Assembly: GCF_035920345.1 (NCBI RefSeq)
Contig: NZ_CP109149.1
Location: forward strand, 5,394,001 to 5,458,000
Origin: Nocardia vinacea
Lineage (GTDB): Bacteria; Actinomycetota; Actinomycetes; Mycobacteriales; Mycobacteriaceae
Direction: 5' to 3'
DNA: 64,000 nt
Shown: piece after piece, positions 24,162-34,867 of the stretch
Numbering within the stretch: the first letter of the stretch is position 1
How the letters are laid out: every line of letters starts with the position of its first letter
Position numbers and translations under genes: made by a program
Notes under the pieces: generated by a model
The model's input: the letters and a program-made list of their open reading frames with translations, nothing else
Database searches by the model: none
What the model was told of the DNA's origin: nothing

Positions 24162-25012
24162 ACTGGACGCTGACCCCGGACCAGTTCGCCATGGCCTGGG
24201 CCCGCACCGATGGCGACCGCATCCCCTACCCGCTCGCCGTCCGCCTCTCGGCTCGCGACACCGCCGAGCGCGCCGCGCAACTCCCCGCCCTGAACCGTTG
24301 GTGCGACGAGACTCTCGACGCCGATCTGGAGGGGGCATTGCGGGTGCTCACACGCCCCACCGTGCGCATCGAGGTCTTCGGGGAGCGCGGCACGGCAGAG
24401 CCGTCGGCGGTCGATGGCGGGCCGAACGGCACGGTCGAGGCGACGGGTTTGGTCGAACAGACCGGTCCCGTAGTCGCCCAGCCTGGCATCGCGGCCGAAT
24501 CGCGTCCGGTGCGTGTACTCGGTGCGATCGCCGGGGATATCGCGGTGGTCGCGGCACAGCGCGCGGGTGCGACCACCGATCGCGGCGGCGATATCCGACT
24601 GTTCGTCGATCGCGTGAAAAACCTTTCCGCACGGATTATTTCGGTGCTGCCGGAGAATTCGCCCGGCACCACTGCGCAACTGACCGCACCGCTGGCCCGA
24701 GTCACCGAGGACAGCCGGGATCTGGTGACCGTGCCGGTGGCCGGACCCACCACACCGACCCGAATTCGCAGGCTGCTCAGGCAATCTCGTGACGGCATCG
24801 GCCAGATCGTGGTGTCGGTGCGTCGAGCCGACGGCGAACTGCATCCGTTCGGAGCGCTGTGCTGGATCGACGTGATCGGCGACGGCAGATACTCGGTGCG
24901 CACCGGGGTCGATGTCGATATCGTGCCGGTCACCGCGCAGCGGTTCACCGCACAGCTACGGCCGATGGTCACCGCGGCCGAACGCACCCTCACCTTCGCT
25001 GAACGCTGGTGA
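24158..25012 (+). CDS. EspG-family ESX secretion-associated protein
   Basis: A 284-residue EspG-like protein, the cytosolic chaperone that binds PE-PPE pairs. Visible traits: the NWTLTPDQFAMAWARTDGDRIPYPL opening, the DLEGALRVLTRPTVRIEVFG strand, the central GDIAVVAAQRAG and the late TRIRRLLRQSRDGIGQIVVSVRR and YSVRTGVDVDIVPVT segments. The start is GTG 24158, which overlaps the PPE-like stop (GTGA). No ESX core genes (eccB-E, mycP) are nearby, so this is an orphan module. Confidence 0.82.
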   Translation: MNWTLTPDQFAMAWARTDGDRIPYPLAVRLSARDTAERAAQLPALNRWCDETLDADLEGALRVLTRPTVRIEVFGERGTAEPSAVDGGPNGTVEATGLVEQTGPVVAQPGIAAESRPVRVLGAIAGDIAVVAAQRAGATTDRGGDIRLFVDRVKNLSARIISVLPENSPGTTAQLTAPLARVTEDSRDLVTVPVAGPTTPTRIRRLLRQSRDGIGQIVVSVRRADGELHPFGALCWIDVIGDGRYSVRTGVDVDIVPVTAQRFTAQLRPMVTAAERTLTFAERW

Positions 25013-25047
25013 GATTTGCCTATCGGTCGACGAGACGACGGGGCATC

Positions 25048-25671
25048 TCATACAAGGAGCGCAGTGACCTCGTCGTCTTCCAGTTGATGGAAGTCGCGGT
25101 ACGCCATTCCGACACCGCCGAGCGAGCGCGGCACCCACGGGCAGACCACCTCATCCGCCTCGGCTGCCACCCGGCGCAACGCCTCGGTGGACGACACCGG
25201 CACCGCGACCACGATCCGCGTCGGCTGGTGCAACTGGGCGACCCGGCAGGCGACAGCCACCGTCGCCCCGGTTGCCATGCCGTCGTCCACGATCACCGTC
25301 GTGCGGCCGGAGATCGGAATAGGTTTGGCATCACCGCGCCACATCTCGCGTCGGCGTTCGAGTTCGGCGCGTTCCACATCCTCGACCTCGGCGAGCTGCC
25401 GCGTCGTTATCCCGGTGTGCGACAACACATCCTGATTGAGCACCCGGATCCCTTCCTCACCGATCGCGCCCATCGCCAGCTCCGGCTGCCACGGCACACC
25501 GAGCTTGCGGACCAGCAGGATGTCGAGATCGCCCCCGATGACCCCGCACACCGCGGCCGCGACCGGAACCCCGCCGCGGGGCAATCCGAGCACCAGCGGT
25601 TGCATCGCACGCAGGTGGCCGAGTTCCAAACCCAGCGCGCGACCGGCCGCTGTCCGATCGGAGTAGATCAT
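25048..25671 (-). CDS. Phosphoribosyltransferase-family protein
   Basis: A 207-residue type I phosphoribosyltransferase. The PRPP-binding motif VIVDDGMATGATV is intact, and PLVLGLPRGGVPVAAAV, DILLVRKLGVPWQPELAMGAI and AVPVSSTEALRRV follow the family order. These stand-alone actinomycete PRTases have unclear substrates and often accompany dormancy or stress genes. The start ATG 25671 lies 11 bases downstream of the stop of the nitrilase-like gene, so they are cotranscribed. Confidence 0.88.
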   Translation of the reverse strand: MIYSDRTAAGRALGLELGHLRAMQPLVLGLPRGGVPVAAAVCGVIGGDLDILLVRKLGVPWQPELAMGAIGEEGIRVLNQDVLSHTGITTRQLAEVEDVERAELERRREMWRGDAKPIPISGRTTVIVDDGMATGATVAVACRVAQLHQPTRIVVAVPVSSTEALRRVAAEADEVVCPWVPRSLGGVGMAYRDFHQLEDDEVTALLV

Positions 25672-25682
25672 CCGAATTAACG

Positions 25683-26537
25683 CTACTCCGGTGCACGGCC
25701 GGTAATCGCGAATCGCCGCAATGCCAGGCTGGGGTTGCTCCGGCGAACCGTAGCCAGCTGTTCGAGGTCGATATCCGCGGTGAGTACGCCGGGTTCGTCG
25801 CCGAGTTCGGCGAGGACGACACCGGTCGGGTCGATGATCATCGATGCGCCCGCACCGCGCGGTGCGCATTGATCGGCGGCGGCCACATAGACGGTGTTCT
25901 CGATGGCACGCGCGCGCAGCAGCGTCGTCCACTGATCCACCTTCGCCGGACCGGGAATCCACTGCGCGGGCAGTACCAGCACCTGGGCTCCGGCGGCCGC
26001 GACGCGACGGCAGCCTTCCGGGAAGCGAAGATCGAAACAGGTCTGCATGCCGAATGTCACACCGCCGACCGTGAAGGTGGCAGGGGCCTCGATCGCACCC
26101 GCCTCGACGACATCGGATTCGACATATCCGAACGCGTCGTAGAGATGCACCTTGCGGTATATCGTCACCAGGTTCGCGTCGGGTCCGAGCACGACGAGGG
26201 TATTGCGGATCCGCCCGGCCTCCGGCGCCACCTGCTCGACCGTTCCGGCGACCAGATACACCCCGAATTCGCGTGCGATTTCGCCGAGGCCGGTGACGAA
26301 CGGCCCGGTCAGCGGTTCGGCGACGGCCACGACCCGTTCGTCGAGCCGAGCCACGGCAAACATCGAGTATTCGGGCGCGACCACCACCTTCGCACCCCGT
26401 TCGGAGGCGGCGCGAACGTGCGCGCGCAGAGCTTCGAGATTGGCGAACGGATCGGTTCCCGCTGCGAATTGGACCACCGCCACAGCCACCGCTGACGCCG
26501 CCGGTACGTGATGCGCGGACACGCTTTCGGGTTGCAT
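25683..26537 (-). CDS. Carbon-nitrogen hydrolase, nitrilase superfamily
   Basis: A 284-residue amidase with the Glu-Lys-Cys triad: APEYSMF (Glu), YRKVHLYD (Lys) and MQTCFDLRFPE (Cys). The ENTVYVAAADQCAPRGAG region also fits the omega-amidase/deaminated-glutathione amidase branch. It hydrolyses a small amide, perhaps in metabolite repair. ATG 26537 was chosen; the frame runs further upstream without family resemblance. It is the first gene of the pair with the phosphoribosyltransferase. Confidence 0.9.
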   Translation of the reverse strand: MQPESVSAHHVPAASAVAVAVVQFAAGTDPFANLEALRAHVRAASERGAKVVVAPEYSMFAVARLDERVVAVAEPLTGPFVTGLGEIAREFGVYLVAGTVEQVAPEAGRIRNTLVVLGPDANLVTIYRKVHLYDAFGYVESDVVEAGAIEAPATFTVGGVTFGMQTCFDLRFPEGCRRVAAAGAQVLVLPAQWIPGPAKVDQWTTLLRARAIENTVYVAAADQCAPRGAGASMIIDPTGVVLAELGDEPGVLTADIDLEQLATVRRSNPSLALRRFAITGRAPE

Positions 26538-26599
26538 ACGTCTCACCGTATTGGCCCGGTGGCCGGGACGACCACTGCGAGGCAGTAAACTCCTGGTCA

Positions 26600-28393
<1,794 letters not shown>

Positions 28394-28474
28394 ACCGGGG
28401 AGGGGTAAACCAAGGTCAACGCGGCTAGCTACAGTGTTGCCGTCCGTGTCCGGCGAAGACACAGGAGGCCGCGT

Positions 28475-31400
28475 TTGATCGTGTTCGGTGATCGTGTCGT
28501 CTGTTCCGCCGTCGACCTGGTGCGCGCGGCGCAGTGTGAATTCGAGTTGCTGCGTGTCCTCGATACCGAACTGGGCACCATCGCGGGCACGGCGGATGTG
28601 GCGCCGGATCATGCGCAGCGCAGCGCATTCGACGATGCGCGCGCACGCAGGCTCGCGGATTTTCGTGATCGGTTCGGCAGTCGGATGGTGGAGATCCATT
28701 GCGCCGCCCACGATCCGGCGGCCGATCCCGAAAGATATATCGCCGCGCTGCGGGCCGCCAATGCCGAGACAGTCGCGGCACTGCGGGCCGGTGCGCACGT
28801 GATCCACGGCGCCACCTTCTTCGACGGAAAATTCGTCTGTAGCAGCGATTTTCTGGTTCGAGCCGGTCATCGGGTGCGCTATACCGTGCACGGCACCGCG
28901 GCGGGACCACCGGATCGGATCGACGCGGCACTCGAACTCGCCGCCTGCGCCGACGCTTTGGACCGCAGCGGCGCGCTCACCGCTCCCCTGGTCCGGTTGT
29001 ACCTGGACGAGAACAGCGAGACCCTCGCGCTCACCGATCTGCTGCCGGTGTATCTGGCTCGGCGCGGTCGGGTGGAACGGATCCTGGAAGACAAACTGAG
29101 CGAGTTGCTGCCCGTGCAGTGGGGCGATCCGCGCTATCTCGCCTGCGGCCACTGCCCGACCTGCACCAGCGCGATTTCGGCGGCACGCGACCTGCTGCTG
29201 GTCGCCGGTATGCCGCGCACCGCGCGGGCCAGGTTGCGCGAGGCCGGGGTGAGCACCATCGACCGGCTGGCGAGCAGCACCGCGACCGTGCCCGGCCTCC
29301 CGCCGCGTACCTTCAGTGCACTGCATCGCCAAGCCGAAATCCAGCTGGCTCGAGAAGATTCCGGCCGGCCCACCCACACACTGGTCGACGCGATCGCGCT
29401 GGGCGCGTTGCCGCCACCGTCACCGGAGGATCTCTCACTAACCATCGAGGAAGACTCATCGGGTCGACTGCTCGGTATCGAGGTGGGCGGCAACGGCACG
29501 GTCCATCTGGCCTTCCGCGCCCCTTTCGGCGCGGCGCGCGCACCGTATCGGGCGATGGCCGATATCGCCGACGAGGAGGCCGGGCAGCGGCGCGCTTTGG
29601 ACGAGGTGCTCGACTTCGTCGCGCAAAGGCTGCGGATGTATCCGGATATACGGGTGTACCACTACACGTCCGGCGTGCGCTCGGCGCTGCTGCGGTGGAC
29701 CGGTCGGCACGGGGTCGGCGAGGAGACCGTCGAGGATCTGCTGCATGCCGGTGTGCTCGTCGATCTGTATCCGATCGTGCGCAATGCCCTGCTGATCGGG
29801 GAACGCTCCTATCGGCTGAGTCGACTGCGGCGGCTGCTGCCGAATGCCGCGGGCCAGGAACGCGATTGCGTCACCGTGCTGCGGCTACGCGACTGGCTGC
29901 TGGATCGGGTGGCCGAACGGCGCGTGGACTCGGATGCGGTGCTCCTGGATCAGGCGAGTTCGTGGTGCCTGGTGCCGAGTCCGGAGGAGCCCGATCCGCT
30001 GCCGCCGTCGCGGCCGTCGTCGATCGAGGCCGCACTCGCGGAATTCGCGGCGGCACAGGGCGAGCCACGCCATCCCGCGGCATTGATGGCGGCGGCGCTC
30101 GGCTATCACCGGCGCGAACGGCAGCCGCTGTGGTGGGCACATGCCGACCGGCTCAGTCATCCGGTCGACGAATGGGCCGACGCGCCAGGGGTATTGGTGG
30201 CCGATTGGGGCACGGTCGACACCAAATGGCATCGCAGCCCACACCAGCCGACCATGCGCAGGTACCTCACACTGACCGGACGCATCGGCATCGGCTGGGG
30301 CGGCAGCGATACCGCGGGCGGCGCCGCGACCGGCACGGTGCTGACGCCGGGCGCCACCGTGTACACCTTCTACGATCAGCCGGTCGCCGCCGGGATGATT
30401 ACCGCCGTCGGCCGACGCGCGACCGCCACCGCGACCGTGCTCGGCTGCTCGGTGGACGCGAACTTCGACGACACCGTGCGGCTGGAGGAACTACTGCCGC
30501 ACGGCTGCGAACCCTACGACGAGCTGCCGACCGCGATCGCACCCGGCCTGCCCGCCTGGGACGAGAATATCGAGACCGCGGTCGAATTCGCCGCCCAGCA
30601 ACTGCTGATGGCACTACCGGAGATCCCGGCGGGCGCGGTCTTCGACATCCTCGCCCGCCGACCCCCGCGCCTACGGCGTGCCGAGCGGCTACCGGATGTG
30701 CACGGCGACCACGCGGCGGCCATCACGGCCGCGCTGCGCGATCTCGACGATTCCTATCTCGCGGTGCAGGGGCCGTCGGGCACGGGCAAGACCTCCACCG
30801 TCGCCAGGGCGATCGAACGTCTGGTCACGCGGCACAAGTGGCGCGTCGGCATTGTCGCGCAGACGCATTCGACGGTGGAGAGCCTGCTCGACATGATCGT
30901 CGCGATGGGCGTGCTGCCGGAACTGCTGGCCAAGAAGGATGTCGAGGCGGTGGCGCCGGAGTGGTCGGTGATCGACGGCACGCGTTATCCGCGGTTCCTG
31001 GACAATGCGGTGAACGGCTGCGTAATCGGCGGCGTACCGGCCGATTTCGCCGATGACGCGGTGGTGCCCGGCGACAGTCTCGACCTGCTGGTGATCGCCG
31101 ATGCGGGCCGCTTCCCACTCGCCGATACCGTCGCGGTCGCGGTGAGTGCGCGCAATCTGTTGCTGCTCGGCGATCCGGCTCCGTCCGCGGCACGCAGCGC
31201 GCATCCGGAACCGGTCGACGAATCGGTGCTCGGCTGGCTCACCGAGGGCCGCCACACCCTGCCCGCCGACCGCGGCTACTTCCTGGACCGCACCTGGCGG
31301 ATGCACCCGCGCGTCTGCGATCCGATCTCCCGGCTGTACTACGACAACCGGCTGCGCTCCAACGAAACCGTCACGCTCGCGCGGCAATTGGAGGGCATCG

Positions 31401-31873
31401 AACCCGGCGTGGAGACGGTGCTGGTGGCACACAGCGGCGATTCGACCGAATCGATGGCCGAGGCCCGCGAGGTGGTCCGCCGGGTGCGTGCCCTGCTCGG
31501 GGTCTCGTGGATGACCGGTGCGATGACGCGACGGCTGCATCCGCACGACATCCTCGTGGTCGCGCCCTACAGCGCCCAGGTCGGACTGATCCGAACGCTG
31601 CTGGCCCGGGCCAAGATCGAGGATGTGCTGGTCGGCACCGCCGAGCGATTCCGCGGTCGGGAGGCGGCGGTGGTGCTCATGTCGATGACCACCTCCAGCC
31701 CCGCCGACGCGCCCTACGGTATGCGATTCCTGCTGTCGCGCAGCCTGGTTCAGGCGACGCTGTGCCGGGCCATGTGGAAAGCCGTCATCATTCGGTCACC
31801 ATTGCTCACCGAATATCTGCCGAGTACGCCGGACGATCTATCGGATCTGGCGACATTCCTACAACTCAGCTGA
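28475..31873 (+). CDS. TM0106-type RecB nuclease/DNA2-like helicase fusion, motifs eroded
   Basis: A 1132-residue protein of the RecB-like nuclease plus SF1 helicase fusion family. TTG 28475 is the start, with AGGAGG 6 bases before it. Order: nuclease domain (1-260, with CGHCPTC, a metal-site-like cysteine cluster), a helix-hairpin-helix-like LREAGVSTIDRLAS, a middle domain, and helicase with GPSGTGKT (766-773). Key catalytic residues are changed from what I know of the family: nuclease YEVxDTK reads YTVHGTA (136-142), Walker B DEAGQ reads ADAGR (875-879), FQGQE reads FRGRE (1059-1063) and motif VI VSRA reads LCRA (1096-1099). The frame is intact over 3.4 kb, so it is a maintained probable pseudoenzyme, not a decayed gene. 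Confidence 0.85.
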   Translation: MIVFGDRVVCSAVDLVRAAQCEFELLRVLDTELGTIAGTADVAPDHAQRSAFDDARARRLADFRDRFGSRMVEIHCAAHDPAADPERYIAALRAANAETVAALRAGAHVIHGATFFDGKFVCSSDFLVRAGHRVRYTVHGTAAGPPDRIDAALELAACADALDRSGALTAPLVRLYLDENSETLALTDLLPVYLARRGRVERILEDKLSELLPVQWGDPRYLACGHCPTCTSAISAARDLLLVAGMPRTARARLREAGVSTIDRLASSTATVPGLPPRTFSALHRQAEIQLAREDSGRPTHTLVDAIALGALPPPSPEDLSLTIEEDSSGRLLGIEVGGNGTVHLAFRAPFGAARAPYRAMADIADEEAGQRRALDEVLDFVAQRLRMYPDIRVYHYTSGVRSALLRWTGRHGVGEETVEDLLHAGVLVDLYPIVRNALLIGERSYRLSRLRRLLPNAAGQERDCVTVLRLRDWLLDRVAERRVDSDAVLLDQASSWCLVPSPEEPDPLPPSRPSSIEAALAEFAAAQGEPRHPAALMAAALGYHRRERQPLWWAHADRLSHPVDEWADAPGVLVADWGTVDTKWHRSPHQPTMRRYLTLTGRIGIGWGGSDTAGGAATGTVLTPGATVYTFYDQPVAAGMITAVGRRATATATVLGCSVDANFDDTVRLEELLPHGCEPYDELPTAIAPGLPAWDENIETAVEFAAQQLLMALPEIPAGAVFDILARRPPRLRRAERLPDVHGDHAAAITAALRDLDDSYLAVQGPSGTGKTSTVARAIERLVTRHKWRVGIVAQTHSTVESLLDMIVAMGVLPELLAKKDVEAVAPEWSVIDGTRYPRFLDNAVNGCVIGGVPADFADDAVVPGDSLDLLVIADAGRFPLADTVAVAVSARNLLLLGDPAPSAARSAHPEPVDESVLGWLTEGRHTLPADRGYFLDRTWRMHPRVCDPISRLYYDNRLRSNETVTLARQLEGIEPGVETVLVAHSGDSTESMAEAREVVRRVRALLGVSWMTGAMTRRLHPHDILVVAPYSAQVGLIRTLLARAKIEDVLVGTAERFRGREAAVVLMSMTTSSPADAPYGMRFLLSRSLVQATLCRAMWKAVIIRSPLLTEYLPSTPDDLSDLATFLQLS

Positions 31874-31976
31874 ATATTTCTTTCAGCATTTGCTCGATTC
31901 GTGACCAAAATATTCAGTCCGAACCGGTTGGTTCTTTTAGTGAATTTCGATCTTGAAATTGCGATCACGCGCAATT
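31870..31976. terminator. AT-rich convergent terminator region
   Basis: Several hairpins lie between convergent genes. CTGAATATTT (31870-31879) pairs with AAATATTCAG (31908-31917). GAACC-GGTT-GGTTC followed by TTTT (31921-31938) is a plus-strand terminator. AATTTC/GAAATT (31943-31960) overlaps AATTGCG/CGCAATT (31957-31976). The stretch is much more AT-rich than its surroundings. Confidence 0.6.
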
Positions 31977-31993
31977 CGCAATTAGCCGCCGGC

Positions 31994-33181
31994 TCAGCCG
32001 AAGCAGTTGCCCTCACCGCGATAAGTGGGCACCGTTGTCCGCGTGCCGTCCGCATCGACCAAGTGGACGTGGTTGAACCGCTCGCACAACTCCCCGGCCT
32101 TGGCATGCCGGAACCACACCCGATCGCCGATCCGCAGTTCGGCGGCTCCTGAGAGCGGCGTCTGCACCTCGCCCGCGCCCTCGGCGCCGAGCAGCTTCAG
32201 GCCGGTCGGCCACGCCGGCTTCGGCACCCGGGACGCCCCGGCCGGTCCGGAGGCGATGTACCCGCCCGCGAAAACCGTTGCGATGGACGGGGTCGGCTTG
32301 CGCAGCACCGAGGTGGCGAAGAACAGCGCTGGGCGCGGGGTGAAGGCGCGGTAGTGATCGAACAGCGTCGGTACATACAGCCCGGAGCCTGCGGTCACCT
32401 CGGTGACATCCGGATCGGTGACGCTGACCTCGATGGATCCGGAGCCACCGCTATTGACGATCTCCAGCTTGCCGACCACCGAGCGCACCGCGTCCAGAAC
32501 TTGTCTGCGCCGCTTGCCGATTTCGGCCGCCGAGGCCCGCTTCACCAGGCGTACAGCGATATTGGAGTCGGGCAGCCCGGCGATCTGCGCCTCGTATGTC
32601 ATTACGCCGACCACGTCGAATCCACGGTTCACAGCCTCGCGCGCGAGCGCGGCGACCTGTTCGGGAGTGCGCACCGGCGAGCGCCGAACACCCAAGTGCA
32701 GGGGTCCGATTCGCAGCGAGGCGTCCACATCGAGGCAGATCCGGGGCCGCACCAGATCGGTGCCGACCGCGGCGCGGATCAGGTCCAGCTGCGCGACATC
32801 ATCGACCATCAACGTAATGGATTGGCGCAGTGTGTCATCGGTCGCGAGTTCGGCGAGCGCCGCGCGGTCGACGGTCGGATAGCCGAGCAGTACATCGCGC
32901 GCGCCGAGGCGGACCAGCCAGATGGCCTCCGCCAATGAGTAGGACATGATGCCCGCGAAGCCGCCGGACGCGGTGAGCTCGGCGCCGAGCACCTCTTCGA
33001 GCACCGCGCGGCAACGCACCGATTTACTCGCGACGCGGATGGGCACTCCACCCGCGCGACGGACCAGGTCAGCGGCGTTGACGCGCAGCGCGGTCAGGTC
33101 GAGAGCAGCCAGCGGCGGGTCCAGCTCGGCCGTGGCCGCATGCAGTGCGACAATCGGCGACGTGTCTGTCACCAGACCCAC
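31994..33181 (-). CDS. PLP-dependent amino acid deaminase/aldolase, D-serine dehydratase type
   Basis: A 395-residue protein of the DSD1/alanine-racemase-fold family. The PLP lysine lies in the IRVASKSVR motif, SYSLAEAIWLVRLGARDVLLGYP and ICLDVDASLRIG follow, GGSGS binds the phosphate, and the C-terminal domain has the zinc-type pair in RHAKAGELCERFNHV (His and Cys). Family members dehydrate D-serine or D-threonine, or act as aldolases; the exact substrate cannot be read. It ends in a convergent terminator region and follows a TetR-like fragment gene by 39 bases. Confidence 0.88.
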   Translation of the reverse strand: MGLVTDTSPIVALHAATAELDPPLAALDLTALRVNAADLVRRAGGVPIRVASKSVRCRAVLEEVLGAELTASGGFAGIMSYSLAEAIWLVRLGARDVLLGYPTVDRAALAELATDDTLRQSITLMVDDVAQLDLIRAAVGTDLVRPRICLDVDASLRIGPLHLGVRRSPVRTPEQVAALAREAVNRGFDVVGVMTYEAQIAGLPDSNIAVRLVKRASAAEIGKRRRQVLDAVRSVVGKLEIVNSGGSGSIEVSVTDPDVTEVTAGSGLYVPTLFDHYRAFTPRPALFFATSVLRKPTPSIATVFAGGYIASGPAGASRVPKPAWPTGLKLLGAEGAGEVQTPLSGAAELRIGDRVWFRHAKAGELCERFNHVHLVDADGTRTTVPTYRGEGNCFG

Positions 33182-33220
33182 TCAACCACCAAACTGGTCA
33201 AACGTCCAGTACTGCGGGAA

Positions 33221-33700
33221 TCAGACTTCGGCGGCCCGGCCGGCCAGGCTGCTGACCAGGTCGTCGAGCACCACCAGCATCGTTTCGTCATTGCAATCCG
33301 CGAGCCAGCGCAGCACCGTGCCCTGCAGCATCGAGACCACGTAGGCCGCGATGGCATCCGTCGGCTCCAACCACTGCGCGCCCGAACGGTCGGCGCAGAG
33401 ATCCAGGAAGCTCGCGACCTCGGAGTCCATCTCGCGAAACAGGGCCGTGGCCTGCGGGTCGGCGACACATTCGGTCTGCGCCTCCCACCGTTCGGCCAAC
33501 TGATGCGCGGTCGCCTCGTACCTGCGGGCCTGCTTGGCCGGAGCCGCCTTGACCAGCGGCCAGTACGCGCTCACGCCGGCATGCAGCAGCACCCGAAGTG
33601 CTCGCACTCCGGTGAAATCGAGCGAGGCGGCCGCCTTCTCGACGGCCTCGCAGATGGTCGGCCGCAGCCTGACCGCTGCTATTTCTCCACGTACGCTCAA
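33221..33700 (-). CDS. TetR-like ligand domain without a DNA-binding domain
   Basis: A 159-residue protein that looks like only the C-terminal half of a TetR regulator: ALRVLLHAGVSAYWPLVKAAPAKQARRYEATAHQLAERW, then helices ending in VVSMLQGTVLRWLADCNDE. No helix-turn-helix is present in the first 50 residues or in any frame upstream. TTG 33700 with AGGGAG 6 bases upstream gives a workable start, so it may be expressed. It could be a truncated regulator, a pseudogene, or a ligand-binding partner for another repressor. It is transcribed with the deaminase gene. Confidence 0.55.
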   Translation of the reverse strand: MSVRGEIAAVRLRPTICEAVEKAAASLDFTGVRALRVLLHAGVSAYWPLVKAAPAKQARRYEATAHQLAERWEAQTECVADPQATALFREMDSEVASFLDLCADRSGAQWLEPTDAIAAYVVSMLQGTVLRWLADCNDETMLVVLDDLVSSLAGRAAEV

Positions 33701-34119
33701 CGACGACTCCCTCGAGGAAAGAACTCGCGCACCCTCGTCGGCGCGACTCGCTGACCATGACAGGCAGCTCTCACGAATCCCCCGCTAGGGAATTTCCTGG
33801 ATGCCCAGTCCAACATTCATCAATGGTAGAGGGTTTCCAGGTTTTAAGAACGGGTTCGATGGGTATTTCCAGACTGGAAGAATGTTTTGTTACCCAACCG
33901 GAATCCCACTGCGATCGAGCGGTGTTCACCGGAATCGCCTCCCTGGGCGTCACTCTCGCGTCTGCCCAACGCGAGATAGACCATCGATCAGACTACGGTA
34001 CGAGGCGGTACCGCCCCGATATCCTGTGGCGGATCACACACCAATACCTCGCGAACTGGACGGCAGACGGTTCCGCGATCGACACCGTGCCGACACCGCG
34101 AGGTAGCTAGCCTGGACCG
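33701..34119. other. Gene-poor, AT-richer intergenic stretch
   Basis: No convincing gene. Roughly 33780-33900 is clearly AT-richer than the surroundings, with repeated TTTCCAGG-like words and one perfect palindrome, TTCCAG-A-CTGGAA (33867-33879). Divergent promoters for the TetR-like fragment and the phosphatase must lie here. Open frames in it have no domain. Confidence 0.5.
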
Positions 34120-34866
34120 GTGACTCTCTCGCCCTCCGCCGACCAGTTCTATCTGACCGGCACGTTCAACTTCCGCGATCTCGGCGGTCTGCGCACCGTC
34201 GACGGCGCGCGGATCCGCCCCGGCGTGCTGTTGCGCTCGGCTCAGCTGAGCGGCCTCGATCTGCCCGGACACGCGATCCTGCGCGAACTCGGCGTTACCG
34301 ATGTCTTCGACCTGCGCGGGCCGCGCGAGATCGAGCACATCGGCCACGACAATCTGCCCGAGGGCGTGCGACTGAATGTCACACCGTTCGACTCCCGGAT
34401 GGCCGAGGCGCCGCCGCACGATGCGCAGACCGACGCCGCTTTCCCGCACATGCTCGAGGTCTACCGCGACTTCCCGGCCCGGCCCGAGGCAAATACCGCG
34501 ATCATCGCCATCGCCGAGACGATCGCCCACGGCGACGGCGCGGTGCTGGTGCATTGCGCGGCGGGTAAGGACCGCACCGGGTGGGCGATCGCGACCCTGC
34601 TGCGCGCGGTCGCGGTCGGCGAGGCCGATGTGCGCGCCGACTTCATGGCCAGCAATGACGCCGTCCCCGCCCTGCGCGCCATGATGGCGCCGAAACTCAC
34701 TGCGGGAGCCGAACTTTCTATCGATATCCTCGGCGTGCGCGAGGACTACCTGCGCATCGCGACGGATACGGTGCACGATAGCCACGGTGATTTCGAGACC
34801 TACCTGACCGCCATCGGATTCACCGCCGACCTGCGCGCGCGATTGCGCGACCGCATGCTCGTGTGA
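34120..34866 (+). CDS. Tyrosine/serine protein phosphatase, PtpB-like
   Basis: A 248-residue phosphatase of the atypical PtpB family. The P-loop VHCAAGKDRTGWA carries the CX5R motif plus the extra Lys-Asp typical of PtpB, which also acts on phosphoinositides. The N-terminus FNFRDLGGLRTVDGARIRPGVLLRSAQL is the family signature, and the acid loop lies after FDLRGPREIE. In M. tuberculosis the homologue is secreted into host cells; no signal peptide is visible here. Start GTG 34120. It converges with the acyl-CoA synthetase gene, one base apart. Confidence 0.92.
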   Translation: MTLSPSADQFYLTGTFNFRDLGGLRTVDGARIRPGVLLRSAQLSGLDLPGHAILRELGVTDVFDLRGPREIEHIGHDNLPEGVRLNVTPFDSRMAEAPPHDAQTDAAFPHMLEVYRDFPARPEANTAIIAIAETIAHGDGAVLVHCAAGKDRTGWAIATLLRAVAVGEADVRADFMASNDAVPALRAMMAPKLTAGAELSIDILGVREDYLRIATDTVHDSHGDFETYLTAIGFTADLRARLRDRMLV

Positions 34867-34867
34867 G

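Noticed and set aside
29119..31056. Second long plus-strand frame inside the nuclease-helicase gene
   Set aside because: Shifted frame with Arg/Gly-rich composition; the true frame continues unbroken to 31873.
33757..34110. Plus-strand ORF in the gap before the phosphatase
   Set aside because: No RBS or domain and lies in the AT-rich regulatory stretch; composition unlike neighbouring genes.
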